Shown here: positions 9,494-20,233 of the stretch, in pieces
Numbering within the stretch: position 1 is the stretch's first letter
Layout: every line of letters begins with the position of its first letter
NCBI RefSeq assembly: GCF_018449515.1
Contig: NZ_JAAVUQ010000001.1
Coordinates: 372,001-436,000 of the forward strand
Reading direction: 5' to 3'
DNA from: Caballeronia sp. dw_19
Lineage (GTDB): Bacteria > Pseudomonadota > Gammaproteobacteria > Burkholderiales > Burkholderiaceae
DNA length: 64,000 nucleotides
The notes under the pieces: model-generated
The model's database searches: none
The model's input: the letters and a program-made list of their open reading frames with translations, nothing else
What the model was told of the DNA's origin: nothing
Program-made: the position numbers and the translations under genes

Positions 9494-12400
9494 TTATAGC
9501 GTACGCGCGACTTCGGTGACTTCGAAGATCTCGAACTGATCGCCTTCCAGCATGTCGTTGTAATTCTTCAGCGACATACCGCACTCGAAGCCCTGACGCA
9601 CTTCCTTCGCGTCGTCCTTGAAGCGCTTGAGCGAATCGATCTCGCCGGTGTGAATGACCACGTTGTTGCGCAGTACACGCACCATCGAGTTCCGCTTGAC
9701 CACACCGTCGGTGACCATACAACCCGCGATCGCACCGATCTTCGGCACACGGATGATCTGGCGCACTTCCACCATACCCGTGATCACTTCGCGCTTCTCC
9801 GGCGCCAGCATGCCCGACATGGCCGCCTTAACTTCATCTACAGCGTCATAGATGATGTTGTAGTAACGGATGTCGATACCGTTCGACTCCGCCACCTTGC
9901 GCGCCTGAGCATCGGCCCGCGTGTTGAAGCCGATGATGACCGCCTTCGATGCCGTTGCCAGGTTGACGTCCGACTCGCTGATCGCGCCGACCGCGCTGTG
10001 CACGATCTGCACGCGCACTTCGTTGGTCGAGAGCTTTTGCAGCGACTGCACCAGCGCTTCCTGCGAACCTTGCACGTCGGCCTTGACGATCAACGGCAGG
10101 TTCTGCACGTTGCCTTCCGTCATGGACTCGAGCATGTTTTCGAGCTTCGCTGCCTGCTGCTTCGCGAGCTTGACGTCGCGGAACTTGCCTTGACGGAACA
10201 GGGCGATTTCACGCGCCTTGCGTTCGTCCGGCAGAACCATGACTTCTTCACCGGCGCCCGGCACTTCCGACAAACCTTGAATCTCGACCGGAATCGACGG
10301 ACCTGCCGACTTGATCGGCTTGCCGGTTTCGTCGAGCATGGCCCGGACGCGGCCAAAAGCCGAACCCGCCAGCACGATGTCACCGCGATTCAACGTGCCC
10401 GACGTCACCAGGATGGTCGCAACCGGACCCTTGCCCTTGTCGAGCTTCGCTTCGATCACGAGACCCTTGGCAGGTGCATCGATAGGCGCCTTCAGCTCCA
10501 TCACTTCAGCTTGCAGCAAAAGGTTTTCCAGCAAGCTTTCGATGCCAACACCCGTCTTCGCCGACACTTCGATGAACGGCGAATCACCACCGTATTCTTC
10601 CGGCACGACGCCTTCGGCAACCAGTTCCTGCTTCACGCGCTCAGGAGCCGCACCCGGCTTGTCGATCTTGTTGATCGCCACGACGATAGGCACGCCACCC
10701 GCCTTCGCGTGAGCGATGGCTTCCTTCGTTTGCGGCATCACGCCGTCGTCGGCTGCGACCACCAGGATCACGATGTCCGTTGCCTTTGCACCGCGGGCAC
10801 GCATGGCCGTGAAGGCCTCGTGACCCGGCGTGTCCAGGAACGTAATCACGCCGCGAGGCGTTTCCACGTGATAGGCGCCAATGTGCTGCGTAATCCCGCC
10901 CGCTTCGCCCGACGCGACCTTCGCGCGGCGAATGTAATCGAGCAGCGAGGTCTTGCCGTGGTCGACGTGACCCATGACCGTGACGACCGGAGGACGCGGC
11001 AGGCGTTCGCCCACTTCTTCCTGCGTTTCGCCTTCGGAGAGCAGCGCTTCCGGATCGTCCAGCTTGGCCGCAACCGCGCTGTGACCCAGTTCTTCGACGA
11101 CAATCATCGCCGTTTCCTGGTCCAGCACCTGGTTGATCGTGACCATCTGGCCCAGCTTCATCATCACCTTGATGACTTCCGACGCCTTCACCGACATCTT
11201 GTGCGCCAGATCCGCCACCGACACGGTTTCCGGCACGTGCACTTCCCGCACCACCGGTTCCGTCGGCGCCTGGAAGTTGGTCTGATCCTGATGCTTGCCA
11301 CGACCCTTCGGGCCGCCGCGCCAGCCGCGATCCACACCGCCGCTGGTGTCGCCACGCGTCTTGATACCGCGGCGCTTGGCTGCATCGTCCTGCCAGCTGC
11401 TCTTGCCACCGGCCTTCTTCTTGTCCGGTCCCAACGACGGCGTGGTGGCCGCCGGTGCACCTGCAGCCGGCTTCTTCGCGACTGCAGGACGTGCCGGCGC
11501 CGAACCTTCCGGCCGTGCTGGCTTGTGCAGCGTACCCTTGGCTTCCGCAGCCTTCGCGCCTTCCGCCACCTTGGCGGCGGCCGCAGCTGCTGCCGCGGCG
11601 GCAGCCACGACGGCGGGCGACGGCTCAGGCGGTTTCGCCTGTTGAGCCTTACGCGGCGTATTCATCATTTCGCGGATAGCACGCGCTTCGGCTTCTGCCG
11701 CTGCACGGCGTTTTGCGATCTGGTCGTGCTCGGCACGCGCCTTTTCGGTCGCGGCGCGCGCGCCGTCTTCCGCCTTCTTCGCGGCTTCGCGTTGAGCGGC
11801 ACGCTCGGCGGCGGCCTTCTCGTCGACCTGAGGCGCCACGACTTCAGCCTTCACCGGTTCGTCAGCGACCTGTTCCGTCTTCGACTCCGTGCGGGATTCC
11901 TTACGCGCTGTAGACGCAGCACGCGAGATTTCCGCGGCTTCCGCCTGAGCGGCAGCACGCTTCGCCTCTTCTTCCTCGGCACGGCGGCGCTCGGCTTCAG
12001 CAGCCGCTTCACGCGCGACCCGCTCAGCCTCTTCGCGCTCAAAGCGTTCCTGGCGTTCCTTCAACTCCAGCGCTTCTTTCTCGAGCAATTCGGCCGCGTG
12101 ACGCGCCTCTTCGTCGCGACGCTGCAATTCGGCTTCGTCCACTTCGTCTTCTTCGACGTGGTTCGCACCTTCAACGACCTGTTCAACACCGCTCTGATCG
12201 CGCTGCACGAACACGCGCTTCTTGCGGACCTCGACCTGAATGGTGCGAGCTTTACCCGTAGAGTCGGACTGTTTGATTTCCGACGTATGCCGGCGGGTCA
12301 AAGTGATCTTGCGTTTGTCGGCATCGGCGGAACCGTGGGACTTCCGCAAGTGTTCGAGCAGGCGCGACTTGTCCGTCTCGGACAAATCGTCATCCTCGCT

Positions 12401-12496
12401 CGCTTTCGTGACGCCAGCCGCCTGCAACTGCTCGAGCAGGACGCCCGCAGGCATTTTGAGTTCCGCGGCAAATTGGGCTACGTTGTTACTCGCCAT
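9494..12496 (-). CDS. infB: Translation initiation factor IF-2
   Basis: A 1000-residue GTPase that places fMet-tRNA on the 30S subunit and promotes subunit joining. The IF2 N-terminal domain starts at [21 protein letters not shown] long low-complexity region rich in Ala, Glu, Lys and Arg covers about residues 85-400 and includes an 11-alanine run. The G domain starts near residue 505 with GHVDHGKTS, then [11 protein letters not shown] and NKIDKPGA, followed by domains II, III and IV. Such a long charged linker is normal for beta-proteobacterial IF-2. The start has an AAGAGGA ribosome site. It lies 93 bases after nusA. Confidence 0.98.
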   Translation of the reverse strand: MASNNVAQFAAELKMPAGVLLEQLQAAGVTKASEDDDLSETDKSRLLEHLRKSHGSADADKRKITLTRRHTSEIKQSDSTGKARTIQVEVRKKRVFVQRDQSGVEQVVEGANHVEEDEVDEAELQRRDEEARHAAELLEKEALELKERQERFEREEAERVAREAAAEAERRRAEEEEAKRAAAQAEAAEISRAASTARKESRTESKTEQVADEPVKAEVVAPQVDEKAAAERAAQREAAKKAEDGARAATEKARAEHDQIAKRRAAAEAEARAIREMMNTPRKAQQAKPPEPSPAVVAAAAAAAAAAAKVAEGAKAAEAKGTLHKPARPEGSAPARPAVAKKPAAGAPAATTPSLGPDKKKAGGKSSWQDDAAKRRGIKTRGDTSGGVDRGWRGGPKGRGKHQDQTNFQAPTEPVVREVHVPETVSVADLAHKMSVKASEVIKVMMKLGQMVTINQVLDQETAMIVVEELGHSAVAAKLDDPEALLSEGETQEEVGERLPRPPVVTVMGHVDHGKTSLLDYIRRAKVASGEAGGITQHIGAYHVETPRGVITFLDTPGHEAFTAMRARGAKATDIVILVVAADDGVMPQTKEAIAHAKAGGVPIVVAINKIDKPGAAPERVKQELVAEGVVPEEYGGDSPFIEVSAKTGVGIESLLENLLLQAEVMELKAPIDAPAKGLVIEAKLDKGKGPVATILVTSGTLNRGDIVLAGSAFGRVRAMLDETGKPIKSAGPSIPVEIQGLSEVPGAGEEVMVLPDERKAREIALFRQGKFRDVKLAKQQAAKLENMLESMTEGNVQNLPLIVKADVQGSQEALVQSLQKLSTNEVRVQIVHSAVGAISESDVNLATASKAVIIGFNTRADAQARKVAESNGIDIRYYNIIYDAVDEVKAAMSGMLAPEKREVITGMVEVRQIIRVPKIGAIAGCMVTDGVVKRNSMVRVLRNNVVIHTGEIDSLKRFKDDAKEVRQGFECGMSLKNYNDMLEGDQFEIFEVTEVARTL

Positions 12497-12589
12497 TCAT
12501 TCCTCTTGATGCAAGGACAAATTCCCTGCTGTTTGATCGGGGTCATGCGGCCTAACGGCCGCGATATGTCAGTGCGCCATGGTCATTTC

Positions 12590-14065
12590 TCACTGGAACC
12601 AGTGTTCACGTGCTTTCATGATCAACGCCTTAGCGGCATCCTCTTCAATACTGGTCATCTCGACCAGTTCATCCACAGCCAGCTCCGCGAGGTCGTCGCG
12701 TGTCCGGATTTGATGTTCTTCGAGCTTCGCGTACAACTCGTCGGTCATACCTTCGAGGCTCTTCAGGTCGAGCGCCACACCCTCGACCTTCTCTTCATTC
12801 GCGATCGCCAACGTCAGAAGCGCATCACGGGAGCGGTTACGCAACTCGTGAACAGTGTCTTCGTCGAAGGCTTCGATTTCGAGCATTTCGTTGAGCGGCA
12901 CATACGCGATCTCTTCGAGGCTGGTAAAGCCTTCGTCGATGAGAATGTCGGCCACTTCTTCATCAACGTCGAGCCGCGCCATGAACAGGCCGCGCAATGT
13001 GCCACGCTCTTCGTTCTGCTTCAGCGCGGACTCGTCCGGCGTCATGATGTTGATCTGCCAGCCGGTCAATTCGCTGGCAAGACGCACGTTCTGGCCGCTG
13101 CGGCCAATGGCAACCGCAAGTTCGTTCTCGTCAACGACGACGTCCATGGAGTGTTTCTCTTCATCCACGACGATCGACTGTACGGCGGCCGGCGCGAGCG
13201 CGCCGATCACGAACTGAGCGGGGTCCTCTGACCATAGCACGATGTCGACGTTCTCGCCACCGAGCTCATTTCTCACCGCCTGGACCCGCGAACCGCGAAT
13301 CCCGACGCAGGTACCAATAGGGTCGATGCGCTTGTCGTAAGCAATCACCCCGATTTTCGCACGCACGCCAGGATCGCGCGCGGCCGCCTTGATTTCGAGC
13401 AGGCCCTGCTCGATTTCCGGCACTTCCATTTCAAACAGCTTCATCAGGAACTCGGGCGCCGTGCGCGAGAGTTCGATCTGCGGACCCCGTGCCGTACGGT
13501 CAACCTTCGCAATGTAGGCGCGAACCCGGTCGCCGACCCGCAGGTTTTCCTTCGGAATCAACTGGTCGCGGCGCAACAGCGCTTCCACACGACCCGATTC
13601 GACGATGAAATTACCCTTGTCCAGGCGCTTCACCGCGCCGGTCATGATCTTTTCGCCGCGTTCGAGGAAGTCGTTCAGGATCTGCTCGCGCTCAGCGTCG
13701 CGAACTTTCTGAAGAATGACTTGCTTGGCAGCCTGCGCACCAATCCGGCCGAACTCGATGGACGGAATGGGTTGCTCGATGTATTCATCGATTTGCGCGT
13801 CTGGCTTCTCTTCCTTCGCTTCGAACAGCAGGATTTCCTGGTCAGGTTCCTGCAGGCCGGCTTCGTCCGGCACCACTTTCCAGCGACGGAAGGTTTCGTG
13901 CTCGCCGCTTTCACGGTCGATTGCCACGCGGATGTCCACGTCTTCCTCGAACAGCTTCTTCGTTGCCGAAGCAAGCGCTGCTTCGAGCGCTGCGTACACC
14001 ACGTCCTTGTTGACGTTCTTCTCGCGCGCCAGCGCATCCGCCAGCATCAAAACTTCGCGACTCAT
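12590..14065 (-). CDS. nusA: Transcription termination/antitermination factor NusA
   Basis: A 491-residue RNA-polymerase-binding factor that modulates pausing, intrinsic termination and antitermination of rRNA operons. Domain order is an N-terminal RNAP-binding domain (1-130), S1 (about 135-200), two KH domains (about 230-345, with [20 protein letters not shown]) and two acidic C-terminal repeats (about 360-490) that bind alpha-CTD and N-like partners. Its ATG overlaps the rimP stop by four bases (ATGA), so the two are translationally coupled. It is the middle gene of the rimP-nusA-infB operon. Confidence 0.98.
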   Translation of the reverse strand: MSREVLMLADALAREKNVNKDVVYAALEAALASATKKLFEEDVDIRVAIDRESGEHETFRRWKVVPDEAGLQEPDQEILLFEAKEEKPDAQIDEYIEQPIPSIEFGRIGAQAAKQVILQKVRDAEREQILNDFLERGEKIMTGAVKRLDKGNFIVESGRVEALLRRDQLIPKENLRVGDRVRAYIAKVDRTARGPQIELSRTAPEFLMKLFEMEVPEIEQGLLEIKAAARDPGVRAKIGVIAYDKRIDPIGTCVGIRGSRVQAVRNELGGENVDIVLWSEDPAQFVIGALAPAAVQSIVVDEEKHSMDVVVDENELAVAIGRSGQNVRLASELTGWQINIMTPDESALKQNEERGTLRGLFMARLDVDEEVADILIDEGFTSLEEIAYVPLNEMLEIEAFDEDTVHELRNRSRDALLTLAIANEEKVEGVALDLKSLEGMTDELYAKLEEHQIRTRDDLAELAVDELVEMTSIEEDAAKALIMKAREHWFQ

Positions 14066-14523
14066 TGTTTGCGGCTCCTAAAGTCAACTTTGGGGACGAG
14101 ACGTGCTTTATCGAGGTCTGCGAGCGTGAAATCGAGCATCGCAGCGCCGCCGTCCTTCCCTTCGAATTCCAAACCGATCGACTCGCCGTCCGGGGCATGC
14201 AGGATGCCACGGTACGACTTGCGCCCGTCCAGCGGCTTCTTCAATGTGATAGTGACTTCGCTGCCCGCGAAGCGTTCGAAATCCGCCAATTTCTTGAGCG
14301 GACGATCGAGACCCGGCGACCCGACTTCAAGCCGTGAGTAATCGATATTCTCCACTTCGAACAGATACTGAAGCTGACGTGTGACTTTCTCACAGTCTTC
14401 AATCGCGATGCCGGCGGGCTGGTCGATGGAGATACGCAGCAAACCGCCCCCCGCGCGCTCGATATCGACAAGTTCGTAGCCCAGGCCCGAGACCGTGGTT
14501 TCGATGATTTCCGTCAGTTGCAC
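14062..14523 (-). CDS. rimP: Ribosome maturation factor RimP
   Basis: A 153-residue factor for 30S maturation. Motifs are [51 protein letters not shown] and a C-terminal SH3-like part ending [13 protein letters not shown]. The frame is open 84 codons further upstream, but family homology begins at [14 protein letters not shown] at 14523 with a GGAG site nine bases before it therefore gives the right length. The gene is first in the nusA-infB operon and overlaps nusA by four bases. A separate promoter and terminator-like leader lie upstream. Confidence 0.92.
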   Translation of the reverse strand: MQLTEIIETTVSGLGYELVDIERAGGGLLRISIDQPAGIAIEDCEKVTRQLQYLFEVENIDYSRLEVGSPGLDRPLKKLADFERFAGSEVTITLKKPLDGRKSYRGILHAPDGESIGLEFEGKDGGAAMLDFTLADLDKARLVPKVDFRSRKQ

Positions 14524-14625
14524 AGTGAAAGACTCCAAGATGTTCGCGCGCTCCACGCCGAACACCTGCGGACCGCGCCTTGAGCTGGCGCACTTTCGTT
14601 GCCCCAAGATGCTGAACCGAACGGC

Positions 14626-14651
14626 CAAAAAAAAATGGGCGCAACGCCCAT
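14626..14651 (-). terminator. Terminator or attenuator in the rimP-nusA-infB leader
   Basis: On the minus strand ATGGGCG-TTG-CGCCCAT (14651-14635) is followed by nine T residues. It stands about 55 bases downstream of a predicted start site and 103 bases upstream of rimP. It would therefore cut short transcripts begun at the promoter at 14740-14712 unless read through, or it may simply end transcripts arriving from rluB. Confidence 0.8.
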
Positions 14652-14711
14652 CCTTCTGTACCGAGATCACATCCGGGCGGCGAAACAAACACCATGCCCA
14701 GCGACTTCGTG

Positions 14712-14740
14712 ATTTTAGCCATTTTTCGGGATAAACGCAA
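14712..14740 (-). promoter_or_regulatory. Sigma70-type promoter of the rimP-nusA-infB operon
   Basis: On the minus strand TTGCGT (14740-14735) and TAAAAT (14717-14712) are 17 bases apart, giving a start near 14705. The transcript meets a strong terminator hairpin within about 70 bases. In between, CTGGGC and GCCCGG can form a 6-base-pair stem. Confidence 0.65.
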
Positions 14741-14970
14741 CCAATGCGCCCTGTATATAGCCATATGACGGCCATTTACAAGGCAAATCGAAAGCATTCG
14801 TCACGCTTTGCCGGTCTTTCCCCGAGGCTAAAGTCATCGTGCTGAATTTAATGGACCAGTGGGCCAAGCGAGCGATCCGATTGTCCGCAGGCCCCACCCC
14901 GTCCGTACGACTCACGTACCGCGCTTTCGAACACACCACACACTAGTGCTCGAAAACGCGGCACCTGAAC

Positions 14971-16959
14971 TTAGCGTCCGCGCGTCCGGTTGCGCGGTGC
15001 CGGGCGAGCGCCGCCACGGGCGGCTCCTCCCGCGTTACCGCCACTACCTTGTGCGCCGCCGGCACCGGCCGGGCCTTGGCGGCCTCCCGGGCCGGGGCGC
15101 TTGCCGCCGCCGTTTGCCGAGCGTGCGCCTGCACCATTGCCACTACCCATGGCAGGTGAACCGGGCGGACGGCTGCCGCGCGGACCGCCAGCGGAGCCGC
15201 CTGGACGCGGGATCGCACGGTTGCCATTCGCTTCGCCGCCCGCACGATTGCCGTTTGCTTCCCGGCCGCCATTGCTGCCGCGCGCGCCGTAACCACCGCC
15301 GCTGCCGTTGCCTGCGTAACCACCGCCAGAACCGGAACCGCCACCGAAACCGCCGGGGGCGCCGCGCCGGCCGCCCGCGCCGCCAGGGCCGCCGCGTGTA
15401 GGCGTCGTCTGGGCGAAACGGCCGTGCGAACTGAGCACCGGTTCACGCGTGATAATGCCCATCGACGTTTGCAGCGGATCGGGCTGAATGCGCGGTGCGG
15501 CGCTACGCGCGCCCCGCTCTTCCACCGGCGCCTTGAGTCCGACCGACGCCAGGAGATCACGCACTTCGCTGTCTTCGAGTTCTTCCCAACGGCCACGCTT
15601 GAGCCCCTTGGGCAACGCGATCGGGCCGTGCCGCGTACGAATCAGCCGGCTCACCATGAGGCCGGCCGCTTCGAACATGCGGCGCACTTCGCGGTTGCGG
15701 CCTTCAGCCAGTGCCACGTGATACCAATGATTCGTGCCTTCACCGCCGCCATCGCGGATACGCAGGAAGTTCGCCGGACCGTCTTCCAGCTCCACGCCGT
15801 GCAGCAACTTCTGACGCATGCCTTCCGACAATTCGCCCACCACCCGCACCGCGTATTCACGCTCGACGCTGTAACGCGGATGCATGAACCGGTTGGCCAG
15901 GTCGCCCGACGTAGTCAGCAGCAACAACCCTTCGGTGTTGAAGTCGAGCCGTCCGACCGCAAGCCATTTGGCCGTTTTCATCGGCGGGAGGTTGTCGAAG
16001 ACAGAAGGACGGCCTTCCGGATCGGCGTGACTGACAATTTCGCCTGTCGGTTTGTGGTACAGCAGGATGCGCGGCGGCTTGCTCGCGAGCTTGCGCTTGA
16101 CCGGCTTGCCGTTGATACGGACCTGGTCCGTCGGCATGATGCGCTGGCCGATATGCGCCGGCTCACCATTCACCGACACCCGGCCGGCCACGATCAACTC
16201 TTCCATGTCGCGACGCGAGCCCATGCCTGCCTCGGCGAGCACCTTGTGCAGCTTCGGCGTATCGTCGTCCGCTTCGAGCACGCGTTTTTGCGGGGCGGGG
16301 CGGCCACGACGCAACATGGGAGCGCGCAGGTCGCCCGAGGTGTTGTCGGCGTCGAATGCCGGCGATGTCACGTATGCGAAAACGTCGTCCTCGGTACCGG
16401 CCGCGGCGGTTGCTGCAGCGGGCATTGCTGGTGTTGCTTGGTCATCGCGGCGACCGCGCTTTTGAGCTTGTCCGGGTTGTTGAGCCTGCCGCGCCGGGCG
16501 ACGGCCGCCTTCACGTGGCTCGCGTGCCTCACGCGGCTCACGCGGCGCCTGGCCCTCGCGAGCACCTTCAGCCGAACCTTCACGCGGAACGCGGGGCTTG
16601 GCCGCCGACCCGGCCCGTGCGCCGTCTCCACCACCCGCGCCGTTGCGCGGCCCACGTGAGCCTGCATCCTTGCGCGGCATGCGCACTTGCGCCGCGACCA
16701 CGCCATCCGGGGGTGTCTCAGCGATCACGCCAGCCGGCGCCGCGGACGACGCACCGTCGGCGCCCTTCGTCTTGGCGACGGCGCGACGGCGGGCGATCAG
16801 GCTGCGAGGCCCGCGCCGCAAGCCGCGACGCGGACGGTCTTCGCCCTCGGCGGGTTCGTCGTTGCGTGTGCGTTCGCCTGCATCGGCCTGGCCATGTGCT
16901 TCATCGGCACGAACGGGGCGCTCGGATTCGGGCGAATCGCTGTCGTGGGAATGTGTCAA
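14971..16959 (-). CDS. rluB: RluB-type 23S rRNA pseudouridine synthase with long disordered tails
   Basis: A 662-residue protein whose enzyme core occupies only about residues 234-480. An S4 RNA-binding domain begins at [20 protein letters not shown]. The RsuA/RluB catalytic motif GRLDFNTEG follows at 336-344 (catalytic Asp339). RluB makes pseudouridine 2605 (E. coli numbering) in 23S rRNA. The first 230 residues are basic and acidic low complexity. The last 170 are Gly/Arg/Asn-rich with many RGG- and GGY-like units. E. coli RluB is less than half this length. It lies 101 bases after scpB and shares its direction, a common pairing. The core is certain; the function of the tails is unknown. 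Confidence 0.9.
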   Translation of the reverse strand: MTHSHDSDSPESERPVRADEAHGQADAGERTRNDEPAEGEDRPRRGLRRGPRSLIARRRAVAKTKGADGASSAAPAGVIAETPPDGVVAAQVRMPRKDAGSRGPRNGAGGGDGARAGSAAKPRVPREGSAEGAREGQAPREPREAREPREGGRRPARQAQQPGQAQKRGRRDDQATPAMPAAATAAAGTEDDVFAYVTSPAFDADNTSGDLRAPMLRRGRPAPQKRVLEADDDTPKLHKVLAEAGMGSRRDMEELIVAGRVSVNGEPAHIGQRIMPTDQVRINGKPVKRKLASKPPRILLYHKPTGEIVSHADPEGRPSVFDNLPPMKTAKWLAVGRLDFNTEGLLLLTTSGDLANRFMHPRYSVEREYAVRVVGELSEGMRQKLLHGVELEDGPANFLRIRDGGGEGTNHWYHVALAEGRNREVRRMFEAAGLMVSRLIRTRHGPIALPKGLKRGRWEELEDSEVRDLLASVGLKAPVEERGARSAAPRIQPDPLQTSMGIITREPVLSSHGRFAQTTPTRGGPGGAGGRRGAPGGFGGGSGSGGGYAGNGSGGGYGARGSNGGREANGNRAGGEANGNRAIPRPGGSAGGPRGSRPPGSPAMGSGNGAGARSANGGGKRPGPGGRQGPAGAGGAQGSGGNAGGAARGGARPAPRNRTRGR

Positions 16960-17060
16960 AACAACCTCAATTATGTCGGGTCGCGCGCCCGTCGCAGGCG
17001 CGTCAAAAAATCCGGCCGATGGTGGATTAGCAGCCGAATGAAGGTTCGGGCAAACAGGCC

Positions 17061-18341
17061 TCAGGCGCGGCGCGCAGTCTGGTCGTCCGGTGCGTTGAAT
17101 TCGTCGGTTTCGTTTGATTCGTCCGGCGCATTCGATGCGTCGAATAGCTTCGATGCATCCGGTGTATTCGCGTTGTCAGCGCTATCGGATTCATCTGCGG
17201 CGCGCGGTAAGGCGTGTCGCGCAGCGTCGCTTGTCAATGCGCCGGCATCCGGCGCCGCCTCGCGACGGTTGACCGCGTCGCCGGGCGTTGCTTGTAATGG
17301 GTCCCGGCTAATATCTGCAACCGCTTCGAGCGGTTCCGAGCTGGTCAGGGACACCGCTTGTGACGGTTCGAATTGCACCGGTGCGTTCGTTCGCGCATCG
17401 GCGTTCTTCTCGTTCACAGGCTCGTCAGCGCCGGCTTGTGAATGCAAAAATGGTTCATCTTCCGGATGGACTGCTTCGGCCGCCACGGGTTCCTGCGAAT
17501 ACAGCGACTGAGTCTCCTCATGCGTGGTCGCGCCCGGGAATGCGTCCGACGTGTTCGACGTGTTCGACGTGTCAGGCCCGGAAACGTGAGTAACCGCTCC
17601 CTGCTCGCCGTCCGGCTCTTCTTTGGCGATACCCGTCGTGGCTTTGGCCTCGTCAACGTCGGACAAAAGCGCCGATGACGGCGATGCGTCCGCGCTCGAA
17701 GCGTCCGGCAGCAAAGCGGGTCCACCCTTCGATTCCAGCCCTTGCACCAACGCGGCACCGATTGCGGCGGCATCGTCGCCGGGGAAATCGATTGCATGCT
17801 GCGCGAGCAACGAAGCTTCCAGTTGCGCCGACGGGTTGTCGAGTGCGGGCAGTTCATCCAGCGCGCTCAAGCCCAGGTCATCCAGGAACTGCTTGGTCGT
17901 TGCGTAGAGCGCTGGCCGGCCCGGCACGTCGCGATGACCGATCACCTCGATCCAGCCGCGGTCTTCCAGTTGCTTCACGACCTGCGTGTTCACCGTGACA
18001 CCGCGAATTTCTTCGATGTCGCCACGCGTCACAGGCTGCCGGTAGCCAATGATCGCGAGCGTTTCGAGTACGGCTCGCGAATATTTGGGCGGCTTTTCCG
18101 GGTGTAGCCGATCGAGATAGGCCCGCATTGCAGGTTTGCTCTGAAACCGCCATCCGGACGCAAGCGACACAAGTTCCACGCCACGTCCCGACCAATCCTG
18201 CTTCAGGGCGTCGAGCAAGGTGCGAACCGTGTCGGCCGAGATATCGTCGGCGAAAAGCTTGCGCAACTCGGCGAGTTTCAGCGGCTCCTGCGCGCAGATC
18301 AAGGCAGTCTCGAGGACGATCTTCGCCTCTTGGGTATTCAT
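17061..18341 (-). CDS. scpB: Segregation and condensation protein ScpB with acidic C-terminal extension
   Basis: A 426-residue protein. Residues 1-165 form the two winged-helix domains of ScpB, the kleisin-associated subunit of the SMC-ScpAB condensin (signature [24 protein letters not shown], then [18 protein letters not shown]). Residues 170-426 are an Asp/Glu/Ser/Ala/Thr-rich region without visible fold, ending in short imperfect repeats of DASN/DESN type. ScpB proteins are commonly near 200 residues, so the tail more than doubles the length. scpA is not in the window. rluB follows on the same strand, likely the same transcript. Confidence 0.92.
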   Translation of the reverse strand: MNTQEAKIVLETALICAQEPLKLAELRKLFADDISADTVRTLLDALKQDWSGRGVELVSLASGWRFQSKPAMRAYLDRLHPEKPPKYSRAVLETLAIIGYRQPVTRGDIEEIRGVTVNTQVVKQLEDRGWIEVIGHRDVPGRPALYATTKQFLDDLGLSALDELPALDNPSAQLEASLLAQHAIDFPGDDAAAIGAALVQGLESKGGPALLPDASSADASPSSALLSDVDEAKATTGIAKEEPDGEQGAVTHVSGPDTSNTSNTSDAFPGATTHEETQSLYSQEPVAAEAVHPEDEPFLHSQAGADEPVNEKNADARTNAPVQFEPSQAVSLTSSEPLEAVADISRDPLQATPGDAVNRREAAPDAGALTSDAARHALPRAADESDSADNANTPDASKLFDASNAPDESNETDEFNAPDDQTARRA

Positions 18342-18368
18342 GCAGCTAGATAGGACCCTGTATGGTCT

Positions 18369-18599
18369 ATGAACCGGTCAAGTCAGACCGAATCGAATGA
18401 CGCCGACTACTCGAACCATTCGCAACGCTCAGACTGGAAAACCGTGGACGAGGATACTGACGACGCGCTCGCCCGATTTCTGATCGGTCATATTGATTGG
18501 GAGCACGCACCGGGGGGAGGCCAAACACGGGATCAGATACTGATCGCCGAGCTTTTCCCAGCCGGACGAAGCAGCGCTTTCCAAGGCGGAAGCGCGTGA
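18369..18599 (+). CDS. Hypothetical small acidic protein, doubtful
   Basis: A 76-residue open frame divergent from scpB, with no homolog that I recognise. The middle ([17 protein letters not shown], then [12 protein letters not shown]) has an amphipathic, protein-like pattern. The N-terminus is Ser/Asn/Asp-rich. No convincing ribosome site precedes the ATG. A competing minus-strand frame across the same bases looks worse. It could equally be a non-coding upstream region of scpB. Confidence 0.27.
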   Translation: MNRSSQTESNDADYSNHSQRSDWKTVDEDTDDALARFLIGHIDWEHAPGGGQTRDQILIAELFPAGRSSAFQGGSA

Positions 18600-18775
18600 C
18601 TGGACGCATATTACGCAAAAACAAACGGTGCGTAAAGGTGAAACATTGGGTCGCCCCCAGACTCACGTCTAGTGGCCTTCCGAAACCGAAACCCTGCCCC
18701 CCGTCCTTGTCCTGTCCCTGTATTACCCCGCCCCTTGCTCTCCGCCAACCTCCAGCCCCCTAGCCGCGTACCCGC

Positions 18776-20041
18776 TCACCCGGCCGGGTGCGCTTCCATG
18801 AACGCTCGCAGACGCGCGACCCCGGCGTCCAGGCGGACGGTGTCGCATGCGTAGCACCAGCGCACGAACCCCTCTCCTTCTGGACCGAACGCGCTGCCGG
18901 GCGCAAGTCCGAGCGCGCTCTCGCGCACGAGCGCCTTGCACAGCTCCAGGCTGCGGTTCGCACCCGGCAGCCTGAAAAACAAGTACATGGAACCAGCTGG
19001 CGCCCGCACATCGATACCCGGAATCCGCTGCAATGCCGTCACAAGGTAATCGCGGCTGGCGCGCAGGTCGGCGACCAGCGCTTGCGTAAATTGCTCGCCG
19101 TCCCGCACCGCAGCGATCCCGGCCATCTGGACGAACGAAGGCGCACAAGAGGTGTTGTACTCGACCAGCTTGCCGAGATCCTCCATCAGGCGCTCGGGCG
19201 CGACGATCCAGCCGAGCCGCCAGCCCGTCATCAGCCAGGCCTTCGAGAACGAATTCACTGCTATTACCCGTTCGTCACGGCTTGCCAGATCGAGGAACGA
19301 AGGAGCGACCGCGGCGTCATCGCCGTAATAGAGGCGCTCGTAGACTTCGTCGGCGACCAGCCAGATGCCAAGCTGCCGGCACCGGTCAAGCACTGCCTGC
19401 TGCTGCTCGCGTGTCATGACCCAGCCGGTGGGATTATTCGGCGAGTTGATCATCAACATGCGCGTGCCGGGCGTGAGAGCAGCCAGCAGCCGGTCGAGAT
19501 CGAGCGTCCAGCCGTTGGCGCCATAGGTCAACGCGACCGTTTCCACTGTAGCGCCGAGAATCTTGGGAATTTCCACGAGATTCGGCCACAGCGGGGTGAC
19601 CGCCACCACACGGTCGCCTGCGCCCGCGACCAGCTGCGTCGCCAGCATCAGCGCGTTGACGCCAGCGCTGGTCACGGCAATTTCAGCTGGCCGAGTGGCG
19701 CCATGCAGCTTGCCGACGTAGCCGGCAAGCGCTTCGCGCAGCGGCGCGACGCCCAGATTGTGCGTATAGAAGGTTGCACCGTCGGCAAGCGCGCGGCTGG
19801 CGGCGTCGCGGATGAACAGCGGCGTGACCTGATCTGATTCGCCGAACCAGAAAGGCAGCACGTCCGGGACACCGAAACCTGCATTGGCGACCTCACGAAT
19901 CTGCGACGGGCGCAACGCACGGACGGCGTCACGTGCATTCGGCACACGCTCGCCTTCTGCCTGTGCGCTTGTATGTGCGCTTGTATGTGCATTTGCCAGC
20001 GCACCCAGTTCCGAGATAACCGCCCCTTCAGACTCGCTCAT
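18776..20041 (-). CDS. Class I/II PLP-dependent aminotransferase
   Basis: A 421-residue fold-type I aminotransferase. Visible landmarks are the substrate- and PLP-binding region FYTHNLGVAPLREAL, NSPNNPTGWV (the conserved NPTG), ADEVYERLYYGD and the Schiff-base lysine in NSFSKAWLMTGWRLGW, with the C-terminal carboxylate-binding arginine near FVRWCY. The subfamily is close to aspartate/other amino acid aminotransferases, but substrate cannot be set. The start at 20041 has a GGAGG site five bases before it; the frame is open 41 codons further. The N-terminal 40 residues include a short duplicated HTSA. A LysR gene lies 192 bases upstream on the same strand and may control it. Confidence 0.85.
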   Translation of the reverse strand: MSESEGAVISELGALANAHTSAHTSAQAEGERVPNARDAVRALRPSQIREVANAGFGVPDVLPFWFGESDQVTPLFIRDAASRALADGATFYTHNLGVAPLREALAGYVGKLHGATRPAEIAVTSAGVNALMLATQLVAGAGDRVVAVTPLWPNLVEIPKILGATVETVALTYGANGWTLDLDRLLAALTPGTRMLMINSPNNPTGWVMTREQQQAVLDRCRQLGIWLVADEVYERLYYGDDAAVAPSFLDLASRDERVIAVNSFSKAWLMTGWRLGWIVAPERLMEDLGKLVEYNTSCAPSFVQMAGIAAVRDGEQFTQALVADLRASRDYLVTALQRIPGIDVRAPAGSMYLFFRLPGANRSLELCKALVRESALGLAPGSAFGPEGEGFVRWCYACDTVRLDAGVARLRAFMEAHPAG

Positions 20042-20233
20042 TGCCGCCTCCGCCGATGTAAAGCGAAAGTCTAACGCGACGCCCTCCGAAAAGCGCTGTA
20101 CGGAGCGCGCGTTAGCCATCAGGCCAGTTCTTGCACCCTTTCGCGGGCTTGGGTTGATCTGCAATAGCGCAAACCGCTGATATAGCGCGGGAATGGCCCA
20201 CTCACTTGGGGACCAACCCGATCGAGCGATCGG

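Noticed and set aside
9650..13231. A 1193-codon open frame on the plus strand opposite infB and nusA
   Set aside because: Antisense to two essential, well-conserved genes; Arg/His/Leu-rich translation and no ribosome site. A GC-codon-bias artefact.
15424..16659. A 411-codon plus-strand frame opposite rluB
   Set aside because: Shadow of the RluB core and its low-complexity N-terminus; composition is not protein-like.
17061..17250. Short DASN/DESN-type repeats at the 3' end of scpB as a mobile repeat element
   Set aside because: They are in frame and simply encode the low-complexity tail; no copies occur outside the gene.
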